From: Deltaproteobacteria bacterium
Lineage (GTDB): Bacteria > Desulfobacterota > Deferrimicrobia > Deferrimicrobiales > Deferrimicrobiaceae
Direction of reading: 5' to 3'
NCBI GenBank assembly: GCA_025357175.1
Contig: JANXPS010000184.1
Coordinates: forward strand, 1 to 8,852
Length of the DNA: 8,852 nt
The notes below the pieces were generated by a model that saw only the letters and a program-made list of their open reading frames with translations, did no database searches and was not told where the DNA came from. The translations under genes were made by a program, and so were the position numbers. Shown piece after piece: positions 1-5,458 of this stretch (its first letter is position 1; each line of letters begins with the position of its first letter).

Positions 1-71
1 TCCTCTTCCGTTTTGAGTTTCTTCACAGTCCTCAATATCGGAAGAATGGACGGGATGCTTTACCCCCACAA

Positions 72-380
72 TCAAGATCTCAAATTCGTCAACCCCGCGG
101 GATTACCCCACCGGTCGGCCTCGGCTACCCACAAATTCTGCGGACGAGCCCCCGACAATTTCTTCCCCCAAAGGTAGGAAACCGCTCGGCCGAAGGCGGC
201 CGGCAGGCCGAAGTCGGACAGGTTGATGAACGTCGCCACCGTGAAGAACAGGTACCAGACCCCGAGTTCGTGCGGGGGGAGACAGCGGAACAGCACCGGC
301 GTCTGGATCAGGCCGGCGAGCGTGACTATCGTGATCCGGATCCAGGTCGCGGCGACGCCGCCGGCGGCGCGTTTAGCCAT
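72..380 (-). pseudogene. Wzx-type polysaccharide flippase, N-terminal fragment
   Basis: The frame from the ATG at 380 encodes 102 residues before a TGA at 72-74. The N-terminal ~75 residues look like a lipid-linked oligosaccharide flippase (MATE/MOP superfamily). A basic start is followed by a hydrophobic span containing VTLAGLIQTPVLF, then a second around GVWYLFFTVATFINL and a DFGLPAAFGRAVSYLWG segment. Such proteins translocate undecaprenyl-linked repeat units across the inner membrane and are usually 400-500 residues with 12-14 helices. After about residue 76 the sequence stops looking like a membrane protein, and no other frame to the window edge resumes a hydrophobic pattern. The ATG overlaps the end of the upstream glycosyltransferase frame by 8 bp (ATGGCTAA), so the two were probably translationally coupled. 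The gene may be truly truncated, or the left ~100 bp may be a rearrangement or assembly junction. The family call is fairly secure; the cause of truncation is not. Confidence 0.62.
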
Positions 381-1340
381 GCTTCGAGAGGATGCGCCGG
401 ACGGTGCCCGCGAGCATGTCGAACAGGAATCCGGCCCTGGCGATGAGGACGCGGAAGGCGCCGGGAGGGAGGCATCCTTTTCGACGGCGACCGCCGGTGA
501 CCCTTCGCCGGTTTGCTGCCATTCCCGCGCGAGGACGACGTTCTTCATCGCGGCGTACTCGGTGGGCACGTCGAGACAGCGCTCCTTTTCCCACAGGAAC
601 AGCGCGGTGCCGAGCCAGTAGATCTGCCAGGCGCAGTATTGTCCGAACAGCGACTCTCCCCCTTTTTCGCGCAGGTCGGCGAACCGCTCGATCTGCGCCA
701 TGCATTCGTCCCGCCGCCGCCGCAGCGCATCAGGCGCGGTGGCGTCGACCTCGGCGGGGAAATATTGCGCCATGTCCCGGATGTATGCCGCGGCGGTCGG
801 GTGGGTGAAATGGTGGATGCAGCAGTCTTCGGCGTATTCGACCCGGGCGACGTTGAGCGGGTGGCGCGGGAGGAAGTTGTTGTGGATTACGTTCTGCACG
901 ATTGCCTTCTTCCGGTTGAACAGGAAGGCGGTGTAGTAGACCGACCAGGGCGAAAGGGGCGAGTGGACGCCGAGGGAATACACCTTTCTCGGCACCCAGA
1001 CGACGTCGAGCGTCCCGCCCGTGTCGTCGATGATCTTCCGGAAACGCTCGACCAGTTTACGGGTCGGGATTTCGGAGGCGGTCCCGACGTAGATCCAGTC
1101 GTTCGCGGCCTCTTTTACGAGCGACACGAAGTCGTCGTGGCCCTTCGGGGCGAACGGCAGTTCGAGCACCCGGACCTTTTCACCGTACTCGCGGCAGATG
1201 TCGCGGGTGGCGTCGGTCGACCCCTTGTCGGCGACGAGCACCTCGTCGGCCCAGAGCACCGCGTGCGAGAGCACGGGCCGGATGCGGCTTTCCTCGTTGT
1301 GGACGGGGATGAGAAACGTGACGGGAATCCGGAACTTCAT
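373..1340 (-). CDS. Family 2 glycosyltransferase, frameshifted near the 3' end
   Basis: Start ATG at 1340 is chosen because GAGGT lies 4 bases upstream and the product begins with the GT-A pattern VTFLIPVHNEE. The nucleotide-binding motif is DKGSTDAT (residues ~38-45), where most relatives have D(D/N)GSTD. The position that usually carries the DxD metal motif reads YVGTASE (~84-90), so no clear DxD is seen. The protein is probably a cytoplasmic or membrane-associated enzyme adding a sugar to a lipid-linked surface glycan; donor and acceptor cannot be told. The frame reads well to about residue 290, then gives low-complexity Pro/Ser sequence and runs into the flippase frame. In the neighbouring frame a plausible tail (GAFRVLIARAGFLFDMLAG...) ends at the TAA at 373. 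One missing C in the C run near 464-468 would join them, giving about 322 residues. Sequencing error and real mutation are both possible. Confidence 0.75.
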
Positions 1341-1396
1341 TCGACCTCGATTGTTGGAAACGGTAGTGCTCCCCGACGGGCGGCGCATCGGATGCT

Positions 1397-1410
1397 ATCG
1401 GAAGATAATA
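1397..1410 (-). promoter_or_regulatory. Putative promoter of the glycosyltransferase gene (-10 TATTAT)
   Basis: On the minus strand TATTATCTTCCGAT lies about 57 bp upstream of the GT2 start. It matches the module in front of rfbH (TATAATCTCCCGAT, 6815-6828) at 12 of 14 positions. No convincing -35 hexamer is seen 16-18 bp upstream. The 1341-1500 gap holds this element and a weak hairpin at 1442-1462, and nothing else recognisable. Confidence 0.45.
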
Positions 1411-1441
1411 GGTTGCAGCCCTTTGTGCGACCGGAAATCGC

Positions 1442-1462
1442 CATCCGTCAGGGCCACGGATG
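1442..1462 (-). terminator. Weak hairpin after the nucleotidyltransferase gene
   Basis: CATCCGT and ACGGATG form a 7-bp stem with a 7-base loop, 39 bp downstream of the stop of the 1501-1869 gene. The following minus-strand bases (GCGATTTCC) contain only a three-T run, so this is at best a poor intrinsic terminator. Confidence 0.25.
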
Positions 1463-1500
1463 ATCTTGCGCGCACGCACGTAAGCCCGGGTCTCGGCGCA

Positions 1501-1869
1501 TCACAGGGCAAGGTCTCCGGCCGGATCGAAGAGGATAATCCCCTCCTCGGCGATGTCGAGAAAAAGCGGGTTGTGATTCAGGAAATTGTGATGCGCTTCA
1601 TCGGGTGTCAGCAGCAGGATGTCGACCGCGAAGTCGGGCATCGATTTCCTGATGGCAAGGATTTCCGTTGAGCGGCGATGCCGTTTCGGCGGGATGCCGG
1701 TTGCGGTAACCAGTAGATCGACGTCGGAATCCGTCGATGAAGTCCCGGTTGCCCGGGACCCGAAAAGGACGGCCCCGCGGATTTCGAATGGTTGCCGCTC
1801 CAGCGATAGCAACCCGGCGCGGAGGTGTTGGACAAGCGGATCGGTCGAGGGTGCGGGGGGAGTCGACAT
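1501..1869 (-). CDS. MNT-fold nucleotidyltransferase (MntA-like), without HEPN partner
   Basis: This 122-residue minimal nucleotidyltransferase carries the Pol-beta signature GS-X10-D-V-D: Gly37-Ser38, with Asp49 and Asp51 as metal ligands. The likely third acid is Asp83, in FAVDILLL. MntA-type members AMPylate a HEPN toxin encoded next door, but no HEPN gene is adjacent here. The upstream neighbour is a Fic protein whose stop is only 16 bp away. The C-terminal part (HHNFLNHNPLFLDIAEEG) resembles the tail of chromosomal MNT antitoxins and has a predicted hydrophobic helix. The ATG at 1869 was chosen over the TTG at 1902 because a consensus TATAAT (1881-1876) sits 7 bases before it, so the ATG is the expected transcription start. 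Transcription could also read through from fic. Fold and catalytic residues are clear; the target is unknown. It may act as an antitoxin to the Fic protein, or be an orphan. Confidence 0.82.
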   Translation of the reverse strand: MSTPPAPSTDPLVQHLRAGLLSLERQPFEIRGAVLFGSRATGTSSTDSDVDLLVTATGIPPKRHRRSTEILAIRKSMPDFAVDILLLTPDEAHHNFLNHNPLFLDIAEEGIILFDPAGDLAL

Positions 1870-1881
1870 CGGATGATTATA
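1868..1881 (-). promoter_or_regulatory. Predicted leaderless promoter of the MNT gene
   Basis: TATAATCATCCGATG (minus, 1881-1867) joins a perfect -10 box to the start codon with six bases between, so the ATG should be the 5' end of the mRNA. No Shine-Dalgarno sequence lies in the 16-bp gap to fic. A possible -35 is TTGCGC at 1902-1897, with a short 15-bp spacer. Confidence 0.5.
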
Positions 1882-1885
1882 CAGG

Positions 1886-3064
1886 TTAAGAGCCTGGCGC
1901 AAGGCCGTGACTCCGCAGCCTTGAGGCGAGTGCGGCCACGATGGCGGAGCGTTGCTTTTCGAGGAGGCCTTCGCCCGAAGGAAGCCCCGCGGATTTCGCG
2001 ACCGCTTCGGCCAATCGTCGGGTGCCGACGTAGAGCGTGGAGCGGCCCGCGCCTTTCGTCGAAAGCATTCCGGCTGAGACGAGTCTTCCCAGGTCGTTCG
2101 CCGCGGTGGCGGCGGTCACGTCGGAGAGCCCCCGGTAATACCGGTTCGTCACGTCGCGTCCGAAAAATGCGTCATGAAGGGCGTCGGCCATCCGCGGGTT
2201 GCCTCCAAGATCCTCGACGGCGAGATCTTCGAGGATGGTCCATATTTCCCGTTCGGTCGCCTGCCGAAGGGAAAGGGATTCGACCTGGACCCGCTGGGCG
2301 CGAACATGGGCGGAGATGAAAGGGGTGATGTCTGCGTCCTGATCCCATGTGTCCCCCAGACATGCGAACGCCTTGTAGTAGTCGGAGAGGTGCGTCCCCC
2401 ACCATTCCTCGAGACTCGTGAATTCGGGGAGGCGGAAGCCGCCGCGAAACATGACGAGGGAGGTGAGGATTCTCGCGGTCCGGCCGTTTCCGTCGGCGAA
2501 AGGGTGGATCCCGGCGATTCTCGCGTGGGCAACGGCGGCGACGACCGGAACCGGAACGGCAGGGGCGCCTTGCAGCCACGAGACGAGCTCGCCCACAAGG
2601 GGCATGATCCGGTCGGCCGGCGGCGGCGAATAGACGATTCGCCCTTCGGCCCCCGTGGCGAGATGAACCGGCTTCGTGCGGTACCGTCCGGCGCCGCTTG
2701 CGTAATCGCCTGCCATCACCCGGTCGTGGATGCCCCGGATCAATTCGGTTTCCCACGCGAAACCGGGATCGTCCGCCCGTCTCAAAACAAGCCCCATTGC
2801 ATCCCGGTATCCCCGGACCAGCGCGGCGTCCCCCTCTTTCACGCCGGAGGGGAGATCCCCCGCGAGAATACGGCGCACATCTTCGACCGTGACGGGGATG
2901 CCTTCCATCGAAGTCGACGCCGCGAAGGCGCCCGCTTCGAGGTCCCGCCGCATCCGGCCGATCCATCGGCGTGGCAGCACCCCCCGGTTATCGAGGCGAG
3001 CGCGCAGTTTGTCGAGGCGGCCGAGGTCGGCCAGGATCGTCTTTGTGAGGGTGAATCGATACAT
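1886..3064 (-). CDS. Fic family protein, class II with N-terminal autoinhibitory motif and C-terminal winged helix
   Basis: This 392-residue Fic/DOC enzyme has the canonical active-site loop HPFADGNGRTAR (187-198), with catalytic His187, anion-binding Gly-Asn-Gly and Arg198. Family members normally transfer AMP from ATP to a hydroxyl on a target protein. The inhibitory motif (S/T)xxxE(G/N) is present as STSMEG (50-55), ahead of the Fic domain, which marks class II. Its Glu54 is expected to block productive ATP binding until relieved. The flap region is near residues 142-149 (RIVYSPPP). The C-terminal third, from about residue 275, looks like a winged helix-turn-helix. Start ATG 3064 has AGGACGG upstream and a strong promoter with a palindromic operator at 3086-3105. 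The reading frame is intact. Targets are unknown. It may act as a regulator or a TA-like enzyme, with the following MNT gene as a candidate partner. Family assignment is secure. Confidence 0.93.
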   Translation of the reverse strand: MYRFTLTKTILADLGRLDKLRARLDNRGVLPRRWIGRMRRDLEAGAFAASTSMEGIPVTVEDVRRILAGDLPSGVKEGDAALVRGYRDAMGLVLRRADDPGFAWETELIRGIHDRVMAGDYASGAGRYRTKPVHLATGAEGRIVYSPPPADRIMPLVGELVSWLQGAPAVPVPVVAAVAHARIAGIHPFADGNGRTARILTSLVMFRGGFRLPEFTSLEEWWGTHLSDYYKAFACLGDTWDQDADITPFISAHVRAQRVQVESLSLRQATEREIWTILEDLAVEDLGGNPRMADALHDAFFGRDVTNRYYRGLSDVTAATAANDLGRLVSAGMLSTKGAGRSTLYVGTRRLAEAVAKSAGLPSGEGLLEKQRSAIVAALASRLRSHGLAPGS

Positions 3065-3085
3065 GTCCGTCCTGCCGAATGCCGT

Positions 3086-3105
3086 ATAATCGTCTAAACG
3101 ATTAT
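3086..3105. promoter_or_regulatory. Perfect palindrome over the fic -10 box (operator candidate)
   Basis: ATAATCGT-CTAA-ACGATTAT: two perfect 8-bp arms with a 4-bp centre. The right arm contains the fic -10 box and the rest covers the expected transcription start. A dimer bound here would block RNA polymerase. The Fic protein's own C-terminal winged helix is one candidate ligand, but this is inference. Confidence 0.55.
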
Positions 3106-3129
3106 GCGAATATAGTGCGGATCCGTCAA
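3101..3129 (-). promoter_or_regulatory. Promoter of the fic gene
   Basis: Minus strand: -35 TTGACG (3129-3124), 17-bp spacer, -10 CATAAT (3106-3101). This is the best sigma-70-type pair in the window. The expected transcription start is near 3094, giving a leader of about 30 bases that contains the AGGACGG ribosome site. Confidence 0.65.
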
Positions 3130-3133
3130 GAGT

Positions 3134-3173
3134 GCTTCTTGCATCTTGCTTCTTGCGTCTGCTTCATGCGTCC
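3134..3173. repeat. Three degenerate tandem repeats of 13-14 bp
   Basis: Copies are GCTTCTTGCATCTT, GCTTCTTGCGTCT and GCTTCATGCGTCC, end to end. They lie between the SDR gene end and the fic -35 box. There are too few copies, and no spacers, for a CRISPR. They may be a slipped-strand repeat. Confidence 0.6.
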
Positions 3174-3195
3174 AGCCACCACCAGGGCACGGCGA

Positions 3196-4136
3196 TCACC
3201 TTCGAAAGCAGCCACTGGACCCGGATGGACGATCCGGTAAGCGGGGGCAAGCCGTTTCCCGGATCCCTTCCTCGAGGGAGGTCTTCGGTTTCCAACCGGG
3301 CAGGGCGATCCCGAGGGACCATGGGGACATGACCTCCCGGGGGCGGTAGGGGCGGCCGCCCCACTCGATCGGAAGCTGCGTGCCGGTGACCCGGGCGTAG
3401 AGGTCGACCAGATCCTTCAGCCGGATCGGGTTTCCCGAAGAGACGGCGTACCGCTCGTGCCCCTCGACGTTCCCCTCCTCAAGGCGCTGCGCCGCGGCCA
3501 GGAACGCATCGATCACGTCGTCGATGTAGACGGCGTCGATCTTCTGCTCGCCGGGCGACATCGCGAGCGGCTCCCGGGATCCGGAAACCCGCTTCAGCAG
3601 CGCGAACAGCTTGGGCCGGGGGTGTCTCCGGGGCCGTAGGTGTCGGAGAGCTTCAGGGTGACCGCCTTGACGCCTGCGGTTTCGACGTAATAGGCGAGGA
3701 GCGCCTCGAATGCTTCCTTCGTGGCCGCATAGAGGCAGACCGGGTTGTAGCCGGCGTTCTCGAAGTGCTGCCAGAAGGTGCCGGTGTTGACGAGGCGGGT
3801 GGCGCCGTTCCGGCTCATTGCCTCGACGAGCTGGGCGCCGAACAGGACGTTGTCGCGGAGCAGCGGCGTCACGTCCCTCACCTCGTGCTGCGCGAGGAAC
3901 AGCGACGACAGGTGGAACACGGTGCCGGGCCGGATGGCGCCGACCATCGCGACAAGCGATTCAGTCGTGCCGTTGTGGGTGTGGGTGGCGACGTCGATCC
4001 CGTCGATGCGGGCGGGATCGGATTGCGGGCGCAGCAGAAGGTGGACGCGCCAGCCTTCCGCGATCAGCCTTCGGACGAGCGCGGAGCCGATGAATCCGCT
4101 CCCTCCCGTGATCAGCGCGATCCGTTGCGGCGGCAC
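3196..4136 (-). CDS. NAD(P)-dependent NDP-sugar epimerase/4-ketoreductase (SDR), CDP-3,6-dideoxyhexose synthase-like, frameshifted
   Basis: The product starts at GTG 4136, four bases after the stop of the epimerase tail. It has an extended-SDR Rossmann motif GGSGFIG (residues 11-17) and the catalytic YAATK (Tyr136, Lys140) with Thr/Ser upstream (NTGTF). The GTFWQHFENAGYNPVCLYAATKE region and TLKLSDTYGPGD resemble reductases that act on CDP-4-keto-3,6-dideoxyhexoses (paratose, abequose or ascarylose synthases). The frame breaks at a C5 run (3618-3622): the present frame ends at a TGA at 3594-3596. One additional C restores RPKLFALLKR and continues through DAVYIDDVIDAF to the TGA at 3196, about 313 residues in all. 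A second C5 run at 3243-3247 could shift the extreme C terminus into a Trp-rich tail ending at 3164. Family is secure, exact substrate is inferred, and the break may be a sequencing error. Confidence 0.8.
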
Positions 4137-4140
4137 GGGA

Positions 4141-4582
4141 CTACCCGACGAACAGGAACGGGCTGTCGAAGTCGGCGAGCGCGGGAAACTTCTCGTCGCG
4201 CTCCGAGGTGACCGGTGACGAAGAAACCGTGGGCGATGCCGGGCGGCAGGTAGAGCAGCTTCATCGTGTCGGACGACAGGGTGAAGGTCTCGTGGCGCCC
4301 GAACGTCGGGGAGCCGACGCGCAGGTCGACGATCGCGTCGAGCACTTCCCCCCGGACGCAGCAGACGGTCTTCGCGTAGGCGGCCGGCGGCACCTGGAAA
4401 TGGAGGCCGCGCAGCACGCCCCGTTCCGAGTGGGTGAAATATTCCTCGGCGTGGCGGAACGCGATGCCGTTCTCGGCGAACAGCTCCTCGTGGAAGGTCT
4501 TGGCGAACGTCCCCCGGGGGTCGCGCTGCAGCGCGGGAACGATCTCGAGGCAGCCGGGAATCGAGCAGGGGAGAAACTTCAT
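4141..4582 (-). pseudogene. RmlC-type NDP-4-keto-sugar epimerase with internal deletion
   Basis: ATG 4582, with AGGG five bases upstream, begins a cupin-fold dTDP-4-dehydrorhamnose 3,5-epimerase relative. Conserved marks are the RGLHFQ segment with the catalytic-type His61, Lys71 in AYAKTV, and LPPGIAHGFFVT (112-123). After residue 123 the family normally has about 35-40 residues containing the catalytic Tyr and a Tyr-Lys-x-x-x-Tyr-type strand, then a PV(I/L)SERD...FPAL...DSPF end. Here GFFVT is followed at once, in another frame, by PVTSERDEKFPALADFDSPF and a TAG at 4141. The middle block is therefore missing and the frame is broken, at a GTCACC-G-GTCACC junction (4207-4219). The encoded frame instead runs on to 4112 as nonsense. 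The product should be inactive unless the gap is an assembly artefact. Beside rfbH and an SDR, the ancestral role was probably 5-epimerisation of a CDP-4-keto-3,6-dideoxy sugar (AscE-like); an RmlC role for dTDP-rhamnose is the alternative. Confidence 0.78.
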
Positions 4583-4674
4583 CGACGCCCTGCCGGCGCA
4601 GGAACGCCGAGATCGTCGACGAAGCAGATCGGCTCGACGCGGGTGATGATGAGGTCTTTTCCAAGGGTGGTCAT
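4579..4674 (-). CDS. Small ORF upstream of the epimerase gene (31 aa)
   Basis: From ATG 4674 the frame gives 31 residues (MTTLGKDLIITRVEPICF...). Its TGA overlaps the epimerase ATG as ATGA (4582-4579), a usual sign of translational coupling. A perfect TATAAT sits 7 bases before the ATG, so a leaderless mRNA would begin with this codon. I do not recognise the peptide. It could be a coupling leader peptide for the epimerase, the remnant N terminus of a lost gene, or chance. There is no signal peptide or membrane span. Confidence 0.4.
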   Translation of the reverse strand: MTTLGKDLIITRVEPICFVDDLGVPAPAGRR

Positions 4675-4686
4675 CGTATGATTATA
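4673..4686 (-). promoter_or_regulatory. Predicted leaderless promoter of the small ORF/epimerase/SDR unit
   Basis: TATAATCATACGATG (minus, 4686-4672) differs by one base from the element fused to the MNT start at 1881-1867. The ATG is again seven bases from the -10 box. No good -35 is visible. It lies in the 74-bp gap after the MntA-like gene, so the sugar genes downstream have their own promoter. Confidence 0.5.
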
Positions 4687-4748
4687 GCGGTTTATGCATG
4701 CGGCCATTCGAGAAAACGGGGTATCGGGGAGATCACTTGCTGGGAACC

Positions 4749-5051
4749 TCATCCGCTCGTCACAAGGGAGACGGCGGTTGCGCGGATCCGCTCCCGCATC
4801 GCATCGGACGCGGTGGCCCATTCGACCAGGTCCACCTTGAACGGCAGGGTGGATTCGTCGAACGCATGTTCGAGCCGGGCGGAAAGTTCGATCGGCAACC
4901 GCTCGTCGCCCAGGACGACGAGGTCGAGGTCGGAATGGGGCTTCGCGGTGCCGTCGGTGCGGGAGCCGAACGCCGAGATTTCGCGGAAGGGGACGAGGCG
5001 GCGCAGGATGCCGAGGATCTCCGTCCTCTGCTCCGGCGTGACGTCGATCAA
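4749..5051 (-). CDS. MntA-like nucleotidyltransferase (antitoxin of HepT/MntA pair)
   Basis: This 100-residue MNT domain carries GS-X10-D-L-D: Gly29-Ser30, Asp41 and Asp43, with Asp74 (FKVDLVEW) as the third metal ligand. The family AMPylates the Tyr of the partner HEPN toxin, neutralising it. The start is taken as TTG 5051 because TTGATC overlaps the TGA of the upstream HepT-like gene (TTGA, 5051-5048) and the protein begins exactly where the fold starts (IDVTPEQRTEIL). The upstream extension in this frame back to 5201 lies antiparallel to nothing but over the HepT gene in another frame, and is a shadow. Toxin first, antitoxin second, with coupled translation, is a known arrangement. The pair sits at the 3' end of the rfbH unit. 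Confident on family; activity inferred. Confidence 0.88.
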   Translation of the reverse strand: MIDVTPEQRTEILGILRRLVPFREISAFGSRTDGTAKPHSDLDLVVLGDERLPIELSARLEHAFDESTLPFKVDLVEWATASDAMRERIRATAVSLVTSG

Positions 5052-5458
5052 GAGGATGCGTCTGCGCGCAACCGCTCGAGGAGGAATCGCGCTTCCTCGA
5101 GGAAGTCGGGCGCGATGCGGAACACCTCGCCCGCCTTGTCCGCGTCGTAAGTATGGCTGGTCGTTCCGCGCGCCTTCCGGAATACGATCCAGCGGTCCCA
5201 CCCGCCACGGAGCAGGCCGCGTTCGGAACCGGTCCGGATGAGCGTCTGGAACGACATCTCGTCCACTTCCGCGGGATTGGCGGAGGTCGATTCCAGGAAC
5301 CGCTTGAGCATCTTCCAGGCGAGCTCGTACGTGTACTCGAACCGCTGGATCACCCCGTCACGGATCAGCTCGTTGGCAGGCTCGGCGTCGGCTTCGCGGA
5401 TGCCGTCGCCCAATCGGCCGATCGCCTTTTCCAGCGACGAGAGGTCGAGCGGTTTCAC
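5048..5458 (-). CDS. HepT-like HEPN protein (HI0074 / nucleotidyltransferase substrate-binding family)
   Basis: The 136-residue all-helical protein starts at GTG 5458. It carries the HepT RNase signature R-X4-H-X-Y at residues 97-104 (Arg97, His102, Tyr104) and the family's FEYTYELAWKMLK helix (40-52). The length matches HI0074-type proteins. In studied HepT/MntA pairs the Arg/His are needed for tRNA-directed RNase toxicity, and the Tyr is the residue AMPylated by MntA. All three are present, so the toxin is potentially active. The GTG overlaps the rfbH stop as GTGA (5458-5455), and its own TGA overlaps the MntA-like start, so expression should be tied to rfbH translation. The start is fixed by that overlap; the frame extends far upstream, but only as a shadow of rfbH. 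No separate promoter is seen. Confidence 0.88.
   Translation of the reverse strand: MKPLDLSSLEKAIGRLGDGIREADAEPANELIRDGVIQRFEYTYELAWKMLKRFLESTSANPAEVDEMSFQTLIRTGSERGLLRGGWDRWIVFRKARGTTSHTYDADKAGEVFRIAPDFLEEARFLLERLRADASS

Noticed and set aside
72..1388. A single glycosyltransferase-flippase fusion protein
   Set aside because: The linker is random-looking. A better GT2 end lies in the adjacent frame, and the flippase has its own ATG in an 8-bp overlap, so a frameshift is the simpler reading.
513..1463. Plus-strand open frame (316 codons) opposite the glycosyltransferase
   Set aside because: Low-complexity Asp/Val/Arg composition typical of antisense frames in GC-rich DNA. The minus strand has a convincing GT2 with a ribosome site.
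2174..3097. Plus-strand frame of 307 codons opposite fic
   Set aside because: No motifs, and the opposite strand holds an intact Fic domain with a strong promoter.
3134..3173. CRISPR array
   Set aside because: Three imperfect 13-14 bp units directly abutting, with no spacers and no cas genes.
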